The position numbers and the translations under genes are program-made. The notes beneath the pieces were generated by a model. That model saw nothing but the letters and a program-made list of their open reading frames with translations, searched no databases and was not told the origin of the DNA. From an uncultured Geobacteraceae bacterium (GTDB lineage: Bacteria; Desulfobacterota; Desulfuromonadia; Geobacterales; Pseudopelobacteraceae), in NCBI GenBank assembly GCA_903939115.1, contig CAJAFV010000071.1:1-64000 (forward strand): DNA of 64,000 bases. The letters run 5' to 3'. Each line of letters begins with the position of its first letter. The first letter of the stretch is position 1. Shown piece after piece: positions 8,062 through 18,395 of the stretch.

Positions 8062-9756
8062 ATGAATAGTGTCTCTACGGATCAGGAATACCTGAAAAAC
8101 CTCACGGTTTTGTATGTAGAAGATGAAGATACCACCCGCAAAATGTGCGGTGAGTTTCTGTCTCGTCTTGTCGGAGTCCTGGTGACCGCCAAAAACGGCG
8201 CCGAAGGATTGAGTGCCTACCGGGAGTGCAAGCCGGATATAATTATAACTGATATCCAGATGCCGGTTATGGACGGGTTTGCGATGGTGCGGGAAATCCG
8301 TAAGCTTGATGATGAAAAGTCGACTCCAATATTTGTCATGACCGCTTTTGAACAGCTTGATTATCTGAAAAGCTCCATCAATCTTGGTGCGTTTGAATAC
8401 GTAGTGAAGCCTGTTGATGCAGACAAGTTCACAGAATCTCTTCTTGAGTGTGCACGTCGCCTGCTGGTTGAGAACAATCTGCGCCAGACTCAAATATATG
8501 CCGAAAATATTGTAGAAACAGTGCGCGAACCCTTGGTGGTACTGACCCACGACCTTAAGATCCAGACAGCAAACAACAGTTTTTACGCTACGTTCAAGGT
8601 GACTCCCGAGGAAACAATCGGAAATTTTATCTACGACCTCGGCAACCGTCAATGGGACATCCCCAAGTTGCGGATACTCTTCGAGGAGATTCTCCCCCTT
8701 GAAACCGTGATTAATGGGTATGAAGTCGAGCATGATTTTCCCGGAATCGGCCGTAAGAATATTCTGCTCAACGCCCGCCAGATTTTCCGGAAAAAAATCG
8801 GCTTGCACATTATTCTCCTGGCCATGGAAGATATCACTGACCGCAAACAGACCGAAGCGGCGCTCCGTGAGAATCAGATACAATTACAGAGTCTCAACGA
8901 GCAGCTTGAAAAGCGGATAGCGGGGGAAGTTCACAAGAACAGGGAAAAAGATATCATCCTGCTGCATGCTGACAAAATGTCATCCATCGGCCAGCTGGCC
9001 TCCGGTGTGGCCCACGAAATAAACAATCCCATTGCATTTGTCGTCAGCAATCTGGAGACACTCAAGCGCTATGTCGACACACTGAGCCAGTTCTTCGGGG
9101 ATTTGGGGCGGGTGCTGGAAAAGGACTACAGTGAAGAATCGCACCATATCCTGAGGGAAGCTGTGCAGAATCAGGATATTATCTCCATCCTTGAGGATAT
9201 CAACCCGCTGATTGCTGAATCTTCTGAAGGGGCGAATAGAGTCAAGCAAATTGTCAGAGATCTGAAAAACTTTGCCAGAACAGATGATACCGGTTTTGAG
9301 TGGGCGGATCTGAACGATTGTGTCCGGAGCACCGTCAACCTGGTTCGCAACGAGATAAAGTATGTTTCCGAGCTTGAACTGCAGTTGGGGGCAATCCCCC
9401 ACATCTGCTGTTCCCGTCACCAGATAAGCCAGGTCATTCTGAACCTGCTCGTAAATGCGGCTCATTCCATCAAAAAAAACGGATCAATTGTCGTAACCAC
9501 CAGTCAGGTAGATAACTCTGTATTGCTGAGCGTCAGCGATAACGGCTGCGGCATGTCGGAAGAGGTAATGAAACGGGTTTTTGAGCCATTTTACACGACC
9601 AAGGAGGTTGGTATGGGGACCGGATTAGGCCTCAGCATCAGCTACAGTATAATCCAGAAGCATCATGGAGAAATCCAGGTGGAAAGTGAACCGGGAAAAG
9701 GCACTACCTTTACCGTCAGGCTGCCTGTCAATAACAAGGAGGAGTTGCTGACGTGA
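8062..9756 (+). CDS. REC-PAS sensor histidine kinase
   Basis: 564 residues: an N-terminal receiver with D64 in ITDIQMP and K in VVKPVDAD; a PAS domain (~150-270) nearly matching the second PAS of the kinase at 3159; a short coiled coil; and a kinase core of a different subtype, with H318 in GVAHEINNP and a HATPase with DNGCGM and GTGLGLS. No membrane segment, so it is probably a cytoplasmic relay taking phosphate from a neighbouring kinase. It follows 25 bases after the previous gene and overlaps the next by 4, so it is co-transcribed. Its core is unrelated in detail to those of the two kinases before it, although the PAS is shared. Confidence 0.87.
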   Translation: MNSVSTDQEYLKNLTVLYVEDEDTTRKMCGEFLSRLVGVLVTAKNGAEGLSAYRECKPDIIITDIQMPVMDGFAMVREIRKLDDEKSTPIFVMTAFEQLDYLKSSINLGAFEYVVKPVDADKFTESLLECARRLLVENNLRQTQIYAENIVETVREPLVVLTHDLKIQTANNSFYATFKVTPEETIGNFIYDLGNRQWDIPKLRILFEEILPLETVINGYEVEHDFPGIGRKNILLNARQIFRKKIGLHIILLAMEDITDRKQTEAALRENQIQLQSLNEQLEKRIAGEVHKNREKDIILLHADKMSSIGQLASGVAHEINNPIAFVVSNLETLKRYVDTLSQFFGDLGRVLEKDYSEESHHILREAVQNQDIISILEDINPLIAESSEGANRVKQIVRDLKNFARTDDTGFEWADLNDCVRSTVNLVRNEIKYVSELELQLGAIPHICCSRHQISQVILNLLVNAAHSIKKNGSIVVTTSQVDNSVLLSVSDNGCGMSEEVMKRVFEPFYTTKEVGMGTGLGLSISYSIIQKHHGEIQVESEPGKGTTFTVRLPVNNKEELLT

Positions 9757-10775
9757 GTTTTCCCAACGAAACGCTTAATGACGGTGGTGACATGTCGCAG
9801 TATACGGTTATCATGGTTGATGACGAGCAAAACATCCTTTATGCATTAAAGCGGTGCTTCAGTCGTGAAAAGTTTCGGGTCATATGTGCCGGTTCGGGCG
9901 TTGAAGGGCTGAGATTGGTGGCTGAAACAGCGGGCGTTGCCGTTATTGTTTCTGATCAGCGAATGCCGGAGATGAACGGCAGCGAGTTTTTGACCCGCAG
10001 CAGAGAGCTTGCACCTGACGCGATCAGGATGCTGCTTACCGGCTACTCTGACATACAGACCACCATTGCAGCCATGAATGAGGGGGGGGTGAGCCATTAC
10101 ATCTCCAAACCGTGGGAGGAATTTGGACTGCTTCAAACAGTACGGGACGGCGTCAGGCAGTACCACCTGATTATGGAAAGCCGTCGTCAGCAGGAGATCA
10201 TCAACCAGCAAAATGCAGAATTGCGCAGTTTGCTGAGCCGGTTGACGGATCAAAACATGGAGCTTGAGCGACTGGCCTCAACAGATGCCCTTACCGGCCT
10301 GACCAACCGGAGGAGATTTCTGGAATTTTTTGAAAAGGAACGCAATCGCACCCAACGCTACGGAGGCGACCTGTCGCTGATCATGTTTGATATTGATCAC
10401 TTTAAACGGGTAAATGATACCTGGGGGCATTCAGCCGGTGACGCTGTGTTGTGTGAGATTGCCAGAGAGACAGATCTTGTTCTGCGAGTGACCGATACAG
10501 CTGCCCGCTATGGCGGAGAGGAATTCGTCATACTGCTGCCGGAAACCGAACTGACCGGGGCGCTGCTGATTGCGGACAGGCTGCGTCAACTGGTTTCCGA
10601 TACGGTGATAGCTCAAGAGCAGGGAATTCTGATCTCGATTACGGTCAGTATCGGCGTCGCCATGATCGGTCCGGAAGAAAGTTGTGACGGTTTTCTTAAC
10701 AGGACGGATCAGGCTATGTATCTGGCCAAGACAAATGGTCGTAATCGGGTCGAAATCTCGAATTGTTGTTATTGA
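9753..10775 (+). CDS. Response regulator diguanylate cyclase (REC-GGDEF)
   Basis: 340 residues: receiver (~18-140) with D68 in VSDQRMP, a linking coiled coil (~145-180), and a GGDEF domain with intact GGEEF (254-258). RVTD lies at the expected distance before it for the product-inhibition I-site (RxxD). It should make cyclic-di-GMP from GTP when phosphorylated, with feedback inhibition. The GTG start at 9753 overlaps the stop of the upstream kinase gene, suggesting coupled translation; an alternative ATG is at 9792. The preceding REC-PAS kinase is its likely partner. Confidence 0.9.
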   Translation: MSFPNETLNDGGDMSQYTVIMVDDEQNILYALKRCFSREKFRVICAGSGVEGLRLVAETAGVAVIVSDQRMPEMNGSEFLTRSRELAPDAIRMLLTGYSDIQTTIAAMNEGGVSHYISKPWEEFGLLQTVRDGVRQYHLIMESRRQQEIINQQNAELRSLLSRLTDQNMELERLASTDALTGLTNRRRFLEFFEKERNRTQRYGGDLSLIMFDIDHFKRVNDTWGHSAGDAVLCEIARETDLVLRVTDTAARYGGEEFVILLPETELTGALLIADRLRQLVSDTVIAQEQGILISITVSIGVAMIGPEESCDGFLNRTDQAMYLAKTNGRNRVEISNCCY

Positions 10776-10813
10776 TCAGTACAGATTGCTAAAATGTTAT
10801 CCGGAGGTTCACC

Positions 10814-12904
10814 ATGCCTGCAAACCCCTTAGACCCGACCGAAATTGCAAATGGTGCGGAAGTGGCGAAGATCAACCCCGAAATCCGCAGTGAAGCAGCC
10901 CTCCTCAAGGCGGGGGCGCTGCAGAACGCTATTTTCAACAGCGCCAACTTTTCGAGCATCGCCACCGATGCCAAGGGTGTTATCCAGATATTCAACGTTG
11001 GTGCAGAGCGGATGCTCGGCTACACAGCCACCGAAGTGATGAACAAGATCACGCCGGCCGACATTTCCGATCCACAGGAGGTTATCACTCGCGCCGAAGC
11101 GTTAAGCGTTGAGCTTGGAACACCGATTACTCCCGGTTTCGAAGCGCTGGTTTTCAAGGCGTCGCGGGGCATTGAAGACATCTACGAGTTGACCTATATC
11201 CGCAAGGATGGCAGCCGCTTCCCGGCGGTTGTTTCTGTTACTGCGTTGCGTGACGAGGAGGACGACATAATCGGCTATCTGCTTATCGGCACCGATAATA
11301 CGGCACGCAAGCAGGCCGAAGAGGCGCTGCTGAAAGCCGGGGCGCTGCAGAGCGCAATTTTCAACAGCGCCAATTTTTCGAGTATCGCCACTGACGCCAA
11401 AGGGGTCATCCAGATATTCAACGTCGGTGCCGAGCGGATGCTCGGGTACACCGCTGCTGAAGTGATGAACAAGATCACTCCGGCCGATATTTCCGATCCC
11501 CAGGAAGTGGTCGCCCGCGCCAAGGAGCTGAGTGCAGAGCTCGAAACCCTGATTACTCCCGGTTTCGAGGCATTGGCATTCAAGGCGTCACGCGGCATCG
11601 AGGACATCTACGAGCTGACCTATATCCGTAAGGACGGCAGCCGTTTTCCGGCAGTCGTGTCGGTAACGGCCCTTCGCGACGATCAAGGCGCCATCATCGG
11701 CTATCTGCTGATCGGCACCGATAACACGGCACGCAAACAGATTGAGGCAGAGCAGATGCAGCTTAGCCAACGACTCCGCGACCATCAGTTTTACACGCGC
11801 TCACTCTTTGAATGCAACATCGACGCTATTATGACGACCGATCCGTCCAGCATCATCACTGATGTCAATAAACAGATGGAGATGCTTACCGGCTGCACAC
11901 GGGATGAGCTGATCGGCGCGCCGTTCAAAAACTACTTTACTGACCCGGACCGGGCCGAGACGAGTATCAAGCAGGTTCTTAGTGAAAAGAAGGTAACCAA
12001 CCGCGAACTCACCGCCCGCGCCAGAGACGGCAAGGAAACGGTGGTCTCCATCAATGCAACCACCTTCTACGACCGTGACAGAAAGCTGCAGGGGGTTTTT
12101 GCCGCAGCGCGCGACGTTACAGAACGTAAACGGCTGGATCAGGTGCTGAATGAAAAGAACATTGAGCTGGAGAGAGCCAAGTCTGTGGCGGAAAAGACCA
12201 ACCGCGCGAAAACTGACTTCCTTGCCAACATGAGCCACGAGTTGCGCACTCCTCTCAACTCGGTAATAGGCTTTTCCGAGGTGCTGCAGGACCAGATGTT
12301 TGGCACAATCAATGAGAAGCAGCGGGAATATCTGAATAACATCCTTACCAGTGGCAGGCATCTGCTTTCATTGATCAACGATATTCTGGACCTCTCCAAG
12401 GTGGAGTCGGGCAAGATGAAGCTTGAGGTGAGTACTTTTTCACTTCGTGAAACGGTGGATGATTCGTTGGTGATGTTGCGGGAAAAGGCCCTGAAGAACG
12501 GGATAGGACTCCATATGGATCTGGCTCCTCAGGCAGATGTGAACATTGTCGCAGACCAGAGAAAGGTGAAACAGATATTATTTAACCTGATATCAAATGC
12601 CGTCAAATTTACTACAGCGGGCGGGGATATTGTTGTGAGTGCAGTCAGAGATGGCGAATTCATCGAAGTCACGGTAGCTGACACCGGACTTGGAGTCAAA
12701 GAAGAAGATATCCCCAAACTCTTCCACCCGTTCACTCAACTGGAATCGGTCTATACCAAACAATATGAAGGGACAGGCCTCGGCCTGGCGTTGACCCGTC
12801 AACTGGTGGAATTGCACGGCGGCAGAGTCTGGGTAAAAAGCGAATTCGGTACCGGGAGCAGGTTCAGCTTCACCATCCCGCTGGACAGGGAGGTGCAGGT
12901 ATGA
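10814..12904 (+). CDS. Multi-PAS sensor histidine kinase
   Basis: 696 residues, no membrane segment. Two almost identical PAS modules stand in tandem (~31-170 and ~172-311, each starting LLKAGALQ and ending at GTDNTARKQ), followed by a third, unrelated PAS (~325-440). Then HisKA with H475 in SHELRTPLN and a HATPase with DTGLGV and GTGLGL boxes. The core is related to, but more diverged from, the two cores at 3159 and 6285. ATG 10814 follows CGGAGG. Its stop overlaps the next start by 4 bases. The PAS pair could double the binding sites for one ligand or provide a dimer interface. Confidence 0.87.
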   Translation: MPANPLDPTEIANGAEVAKINPEIRSEAALLKAGALQNAIFNSANFSSIATDAKGVIQIFNVGAERMLGYTATEVMNKITPADISDPQEVITRAEALSVELGTPITPGFEALVFKASRGIEDIYELTYIRKDGSRFPAVVSVTALRDEEDDIIGYLLIGTDNTARKQAEEALLKAGALQSAIFNSANFSSIATDAKGVIQIFNVGAERMLGYTAAEVMNKITPADISDPQEVVARAKELSAELETLITPGFEALAFKASRGIEDIYELTYIRKDGSRFPAVVSVTALRDDQGAIIGYLLIGTDNTARKQIEAEQMQLSQRLRDHQFYTRSLFECNIDAIMTTDPSSIITDVNKQMEMLTGCTRDELIGAPFKNYFTDPDRAETSIKQVLSEKKVTNRELTARARDGKETVVSINATTFYDRDRKLQGVFAAARDVTERKRLDQVLNEKNIELERAKSVAEKTNRAKTDFLANMSHELRTPLNSVIGFSEVLQDQMFGTINEKQREYLNNILTSGRHLLSLINDILDLSKVESGKMKLEVSTFSLRETVDDSLVMLREKALKNGIGLHMDLAPQADVNIVADQRKVKQILFNLISNAVKFTTAGGDIVVSAVRDGEFIEVTVADTGLGVKEEDIPKLFHPFTQLESVYTKQYEGTGLGLALTRQLVELHGGRVWVKSEFGTGSRFSFTIPLDREVQV

Positions 12905-14037
12905 ACTGCGATATGCCGAGAATCCTCTGCGCGGATGATGAACCGCTCAATCTCAGCCTGCTGAAGGCTATGCTGCTCCCTCGTGGGTATGATGTCGTAG
13001 TTGCGGCGAATGGCCTGGAGGCACTGGAGGAGATCCGGACGGGGCGGATCGACGTCTGTCTTTTGGATGTCAGTATGCCGGGAATGGATGGTTTTGCTGT
13101 GTGCCGCCAGATCAAGACCGACCCCCTCCACCGAAACATCCCGGTCGTGATGATTACCTCTTTGGAAGACAATAAGGCAAACCGCATCCAGGGGATCGAG
13201 GCCGGGGCCGAAGATTTTATCTCCAAACCATTCGACAGTGCCGAGGTACTGGCCAGGATAAAGATGCTGCTGCAGGTTAAATCTCAAAATGAGAAGACGC
13301 TTAATAGCGCAAAAGAGCTGGCCGAGTCCGCTAACTGTGCTAAAAGGCAGTTCCTGGGTAACATGAGTCATGAGTTCCGGACCCCTATGAACGGGGTCCT
13401 TGGCGCAACCCAGCTTCTTGAGTCGACCGGCCTGAACAGTGTGCAACAGGAGTATGTCGATATCCTCAGCGAGTCTGGCAACAAAATGCTGGTACTGATT
13501 GACGACGTTCTTGATCTGTCACGGTTTGAGGCTTGCACAATCGGGCTTAAAGAGGTGGACTTTGATTTGCGGGCAGAGATGACCAACACCGGCAATTTCC
13601 TTTCAATTCGCGCCCGGGAAAAAGAACTGGCACTTGAATCGCTTATTGATGCAGATGTTCCGCTGCTACTTAAGGGAGACTCTGTACGGCTGCGTCAAAT
13701 TTTGATTAATCTGGTCGGCAACGCGATAAAGTTTACCCCGAAAGGTTCCATAACCGTTCACATTCAAAAGGATGGTGAAGGCGATGACAGTGTCACGCTG
13801 CGCTTTATCATACGGGACACCGGGATCGGTATTGCAGGGGACAAGCTGGGCATGATCTTCGACCCCTTTACCCAGGCAGATGGGTCGAGAACGCGGCCAT
13901 ACGGTGGTGCAGGTGTCGGCTTGACCCTGTCGCGGCAACTCGTGGAGTTGATGGGCGGCACTGTTGGTGTGGAGAGTGTAAGCGGGGAAGGTTCAACATT
14001 CTGGTTTACAGCTCTGCTGGGAAAACAAAATAATTAA
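12901..14037 (+). CDS. REC-HisKA-HATPase hybrid kinase
   Basis: 378 residues: a receiver (1-122) with D56 in LLDVSMP, then HisKA with H157 in SHEFRTPMNG and a HATPase with DTGIGI and GVGLTLS. No PAS, no membrane helix. The arrangement suggests a phosphorelay intermediate that receives phosphate from the multi-PAS kinase whose gene it overlaps. Its receiver is a close paralogue of that in the next gene, the HD-GYP protein; both begin with a PRILC(A/V)DDEP stretch, so the two proteins may share the same upstream kinase. Confidence 0.87.
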   Translation: MNCDMPRILCADDEPLNLSLLKAMLLPRGYDVVVAANGLEALEEIRTGRIDVCLLDVSMPGMDGFAVCRQIKTDPLHRNIPVVMITSLEDNKANRIQGIEAGAEDFISKPFDSAEVLARIKMLLQVKSQNEKTLNSAKELAESANCAKRQFLGNMSHEFRTPMNGVLGATQLLESTGLNSVQQEYVDILSESGNKMLVLIDDVLDLSRFEACTIGLKEVDFDLRAEMTNTGNFLSIRAREKELALESLIDADVPLLLKGDSVRLRQILINLVGNAIKFTPKGSITVHIQKDGEGDDSVTLRFIIRDTGIGIAGDKLGMIFDPFTQADGSRTRPYGGAGVGLTLSRQLVELMGGTVGVESVSGEGSTFWFTALLGKQNN

Positions 14038-14057
14038 CTCGGCCAAGGGATACGTTT

Positions 14058-15626
14058 ATGAGTTTCAATATACCTAGAATCCTCTGCGTGGATGATGAAC
14101 CGCGCAATCTCAGTCTGCTGAAGGCTATGCTGCTCCCCCGCGGATACGATATTGTCGCTGCGGCGAACGGCTTGGAGGCGCTGGAGGAGATCAGGACGGG
14201 GCGGATCGACATCTGCCTTTTGGATATAATGATGCCGGGAATGGATGGATTCGAGGTCTGTCGCCTGATCAAAGCTGACGATTGTCATCGAAATATCCCG
14301 GTAGTGATGATTACTTCGCTGACTGATCAGGCAAATCGCATCCGCGGGATTGAGGTCGGGGCGGATGATTTTATCTCCAAGCCATTTGACAAAGCTGAGG
14401 TACTGGCCAGGATAAAGATGCTTCTGCATGTTAAGTCGCTCAATGACAGGCTAAATTCGGCTTACAATAACATTGCCAAACTGGGTGCTTTAGGCGAACA
14501 GAGCATCATAAATTTTGATCCTGCCAATTTCAATTTTATGGAGAAAATCGACAGCATTGTACAGCAGATCATCAGAAATCGATTTGACCTGATTGACAGT
14601 CCTCAGATCGTTGTTATCGGCATGGTTGATCAGGGAGGGGTCTGCGAGTGGTTACGATACGATTCGCTGGGAAAGGGTGTCGACAGGAGTGCCATCAAAA
14701 TGACCCTTGACCATACACTTGTCTTCTCCGACAGCAGTAATCCGACAGTATTCTTTTATAATGAAGATGACCCGGGTAGAGCGACATCGACGCTTGTCGA
14801 AAAACTAAGAGAGCACATGATCCCTGTTTCAAATATGGTGCGCTACTCTAATGACAGCCTCTGTGTTATTGCAATCAACTATGGCCGTGACGTTACCACG
14901 CATGATTCGACGGTCTTAAACAGTGTTGTCATGCAGAGCCTCTTTCTGAAGCAGCTCGCGGCTCAGGTCAGGGATACGGAATCTGCGTTTGAGTACACAG
15001 TCTTTGCGCTTGCCAGAGCATCCGAGGCAAATGACGAAGATACCGGGGATCACGTCCTGCGGGTCGGCAGTTATTGTGCGATGCTTGCAAAAGAGCTCAG
15101 CATGCCGGAAAATTTTGTGCAGGATATCCGTATTCAAGCGGCATTGCACGACGTGGGCAAGATTCATGTTTCTCAGGCTATCCTCAAGAAAACTGAAAAA
15201 TTGACCAATGATGATTGGCGTGAGATTAAAATGCACTCTCTGTACGGCTCAAAAATTATCGGTGGACACCGTCGGATGAGGACTGCGGACAAAATTGCCC
15301 TCAGCCATCACGAGCGTTTTGACGGAAGCGGCTATCCATACGGGCTCTCAGGCGAACAGATCCCGATCGAGGGGCGCATTATGAACCTGGCCGACCAATA
15401 CGATGCCCTGCGTACCGCCCGCTGTTACAAGCCTGCCTTCGATGACGAAACCACATGCCGCATTATCCTTGAAGGTGATGGCCGCACCTTCCCGCACCAT
15501 TTCGATCCGGCGGTACTCAAAGCATTCAAAGCCCTCAAGGGAAAGTTTGCCGAGGTTTACGAAGCATTGACACTACCGGAACAGATGCATAAGAGCAGCG
15601 ATCCTACCGTAATCAACTCATTTTAG
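14058..15626 (+). CDS. Response regulator with HD-GYP domain (c-di-GMP phosphodiesterase)
   Basis: 522 residues: receiver (1-122) with D56, a middle region of about 180 residues that I do not recognise (~135-310), and an HD-GYP domain (~315-510). The metal-binding HD pair is H364-D365 in LHDVGK and the GYP signature is at ~425-427 (GSGYPYG), so hydrolysis of cyclic-di-GMP is expected. It lies 20 bases after the REC kinase and closes the signalling cluster. With the cyclase at 9753 the cluster encodes both synthesis and breakdown of the messenger. Confidence 0.9.
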   Translation: MSFNIPRILCVDDEPRNLSLLKAMLLPRGYDIVAAANGLEALEEIRTGRIDICLLDIMMPGMDGFEVCRLIKADDCHRNIPVVMITSLTDQANRIRGIEVGADDFISKPFDKAEVLARIKMLLHVKSLNDRLNSAYNNIAKLGALGEQSIINFDPANFNFMEKIDSIVQQIIRNRFDLIDSPQIVVIGMVDQGGVCEWLRYDSLGKGVDRSAIKMTLDHTLVFSDSSNPTVFFYNEDDPGRATSTLVEKLREHMIPVSNMVRYSNDSLCVIAINYGRDVTTHDSTVLNSVVMQSLFLKQLAAQVRDTESAFEYTVFALARASEANDEDTGDHVLRVGSYCAMLAKELSMPENFVQDIRIQAALHDVGKIHVSQAILKKTEKLTNDDWREIKMHSLYGSKIIGGHRRMRTADKIALSHHERFDGSGYPYGLSGEQIPIEGRIMNLADQYDALRTARCYKPAFDDETTCRIILEGDGRTFPHHFDPAVLKAFKALKGKFAEVYEALTLPEQMHKSSDPTVINSF

Positions 15627-15739
15627 TGGGCTATAAAATGGTTCTCTTGTCAGAGAAACTGTGGTAAGGTTCCCGCTTGTTTCTCAAGGCATAATTATGT
15701 TCTCACCGTATTGATGAGAACAGCAGATACGAGGTACCA

Positions 15740-18310
15740 ATGCAGACCCCAACAGAAATCCCAATCAACAAGATATCGGTTAATATTGAAGACGAGATGA
15801 AACGCTCCTACATGGATTACGCCATGTCGGTCATCATCGGTCGAGCTCTGCCGGACGTGCGTGACGGCCTCAAGCCGGTGCACCGCCGCTGTCTGTACGC
15901 CATGTACGACATGAGCAACGACTACAACAAACCGTACAAAAAATCGGCCCGTGTAGTCGGTGATGTTATCGGTAAGTACCACCCGCATGGTGATACCGCC
16001 GCATACGACACCATCGTGCGTATGGCTCAGGATTTTTCCCTCCGCTACATGCTGGTCGACGGTCAGGGTAACTTCGGTTCGGTCGACGGTGACCGCCCGG
16101 CTGCGATGCGTTATACCGAGATCCGCCTGCGTCAGCTTTCCCACGAACTGCTGGCCGATCTGGACAAAGAGACCGTCAACATGGTCCCGAACTATAACGA
16201 GGAGATGCTGGAGCCGACGGTGCTGCCGGCCAAGTTCCCGAATCTCCTCATCAACGGTTCGACCGGTATTGCGGTCGGCATGGCCACCAACATACCACCA
16301 CACAACATAGGCGAAATAATCGGCGGCATCATCGCCGTGATTCAGAACCCGGAGATCGGTTTTGAGGAGCTGCTGGAAATGATTCCCGGCCCTGACTTTC
16401 CGACCGGCGCCACCATCTACGGTCGTCAGGGGATCAGGGATGCCTACAGTACCGGGCGCGGTATCATTCAGATCCGTGCCAAGGCGCATGTTGAGGCGTC
16501 AAAACGTTCCGAGCGTCAGGCGATTATCGTCACCGAGCTTCCGTATCAGGTTAATAAAGCCCGTCTTATCGAGAAGATTGCCGAACTGGTCAAGGAGAAG
16601 AAGGTTGAAGGGATTACCGAAATCCGCGACGAATCTGACCGTCAGGGGATGCGGATCGTTATCGAAGTCAAACGGGACGAAAATGCCGAAGTGCTGCTCA
16701 ACCAGCTCTACAAGCAGTCCCAACTGCAGGTCTCTTTCGGCATCATCATGCTGGCTATTGTTCACAACCGCCCGCGGGTACTGACGCTGCGCGAGATGAT
16801 GGACTGCTTCGTCGAGCATCGCTGCGAAGTCGTCACCCGCCGCACCAATTTCGAGCTGAAGAAGGCGCTGGCGCGGGCTCATATCCTGGAAGGTCTCAAG
16901 ATCGCCCTCGACTGGCTCGATGCCGTAATCGAGATGATCCGCGAGTCAAAAACACCACCCGAGGCAAAGATCGGCCTGATGGAGGGTAAGTTTGCCGATC
17001 CTGAATTCCTGGCGCGACTTAACCTCCCGCGACCTGTTGGTTTTGAGGCTTCGGTACAGCTCTCCGATATTCAGGCCCAGGCCATTCTGGAGATGCGCCT
17101 GCAGCGTCTGACCGGCCTTGAACGTGACAAGATCATTGCCGAATACGATGAAATTATGAGACTGATCGCCCGTCTGCGGGAGATCCTGGCATCCGATACG
17201 GAAATCCTCAAAATAATCGTTGGCGAATTGAGTGAGATTCGGGACCGTTTCGGTGACAAACGCCGCTCCGAGATCGCCGACAAGAGCGCCGATATCTCGC
17301 GCGAGGACACCATCGAAGACGAAGAGATGGTGGTTACTATCTCCCACACCGGTTATATCAAGCGGAGTGCGGTTGACCTCTATCGCTCACAGCGCCGCGG
17401 CGGCAAGGGCAAGACCGGCATGAAGACCAAAGAGGAAGATTTCGTCGAGCAGCTTTTCATCGCCTCGACCAAAGATTACCTGCTCTGCTTCACCGATGCC
17501 GGTCGCATGTACTGGCTCAAGGTCTACGAAATTCCGGAGGGGAGCCGCACCACGAAAGGGAAAGCGGTCGTCAATCTGGTCAACGTCTCGGCCGGTGAAA
17601 AGATTACCACTATCCTGCCGGTTAAGGAATTCAGCGAGAATACCTACCTCTTCATGGCCACCCAGAATGGAGTCGTCAAAAAAACCTCTCTGGTTGATTA
17701 CTCCAACGTCCGTGTTGGCGGCATCATCTCTGTCAACCTGGATGATGGCGACAAGTTGATTTCTGTAGCCCTGACGGACGGCACCAAGGACATTTTCCTT
17801 GCTTCCAGAAACGGTAAAGCCATACGGTTCAACGAAGAGGATGTCCGTCCGACCGGTCGTGCAACCCGTGGGGTGCGCGGCATGAACCTGGGCAGGGACG
17901 ATCGTGTGATCGGCATGGAAATTGTTGACAACACCGCCGTCGGTTCGACAATCTTCACCGTCTGCGAAAACGGCTTCGGCAAACGCACCGACCTGGATGA
18001 GTACCGCGACCAGTCGCGCGGTGGTAAAGGTATCATCACCATCAAAACAACCGAGCGTAACGGTTCCGTAGTCAACGTCATGCAGGTGGCAGACGATCAC
18101 GACCTGATGGTAATAACCGACCAGGGCAAAATTCTGCGGGTGCCGGTCTCCGGTTTCTCCGTCATCGGCCGTAACACTCAGGGGGTCACCCTGATGAACA
18201 CCGAGGAGAATGAGAAGGTAGTCGCTGTTGCCCGTCTGGCCGAGAAGGATGAAGAAGAGTTGGACGACAGTGAGGAAGAAGGGACTGAAGAGACGGAAAC
18301 GCCGGCTTAG
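15740..18310 (+). CDS. gyrA: DNA gyrase subunit A
   Basis: 856-residue catalytic subunit of gyrase, which with GyrB introduces negative supercoils. The DNA-cleaving tyrosine is Y125 in AMRYTEIRL. The quinolone-determining region reads [10 protein letters not shown], with Thr at the E. coli Ser83 position and Asp at the Asp87 position. The GyrA box QRRGGKG, which marks true gyrase rather than topoisomerase IV, is near residue 553. The C-terminal beta-pinwheel ends in an acidic tail. Start ATG 15740 follows GAGG. No gyrB is in the window. A separate transcription unit from the signalling cluster is likely, given the 113-base gap upstream. Confidence 0.97.
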   Translation: MQTPTEIPINKISVNIEDEMKRSYMDYAMSVIIGRALPDVRDGLKPVHRRCLYAMYDMSNDYNKPYKKSARVVGDVIGKYHPHGDTAAYDTIVRMAQDFSLRYMLVDGQGNFGSVDGDRPAAMRYTEIRLRQLSHELLADLDKETVNMVPNYNEEMLEPTVLPAKFPNLLINGSTGIAVGMATNIPPHNIGEIIGGIIAVIQNPEIGFEELLEMIPGPDFPTGATIYGRQGIRDAYSTGRGIIQIRAKAHVEASKRSERQAIIVTELPYQVNKARLIEKIAELVKEKKVEGITEIRDESDRQGMRIVIEVKRDENAEVLLNQLYKQSQLQVSFGIIMLAIVHNRPRVLTLREMMDCFVEHRCEVVTRRTNFELKKALARAHILEGLKIALDWLDAVIEMIRESKTPPEAKIGLMEGKFADPEFLARLNLPRPVGFEASVQLSDIQAQAILEMRLQRLTGLERDKIIAEYDEIMRLIARLREILASDTEILKIIVGELSEIRDRFGDKRRSEIADKSADISREDTIEDEEMVVTISHTGYIKRSAVDLYRSQRRGGKGKTGMKTKEEDFVEQLFIASTKDYLLCFTDAGRMYWLKVYEIPEGSRTTKGKAVVNLVNVSAGEKITTILPVKEFSENTYLFMATQNGVVKKTSLVDYSNVRVGGIISVNLDDGDKLISVALTDGTKDIFLASRNGKAIRFNEEDVRPTGRATRGVRGMNLGRDDRVIGMEIVDNTAVGSTIFTVCENGFGKRTDLDEYRDQSRGGKGIITIKTTERNGSVVNVMQVADDHDLMVITDQGKILRVPVSGFSVIGRNTQGVTLMNTEENEKVVAVARLAEKDEEELDDSEEEGTEETETPA

Positions 18311-18395
18311 CCAAATTACTTGCATATCGTCCTTAATAGGAAGAGTATAAAAGGCGATGGCTTGTATCGTTACGGATCTAAGGGGGTAAAATCCA

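Noticed and set aside
7969-8883. Minus-strand frame of 304 codons
   Set aside because: It lies opposite the receiver and PAS of the gene at 8062, which is certain.
15695-16489. Long minus-strand frame (264 codons) opposite gyrA
   Set aside because: Shadow of the strongly conserved gyrA coding strand; the translation has no recognisable domain.
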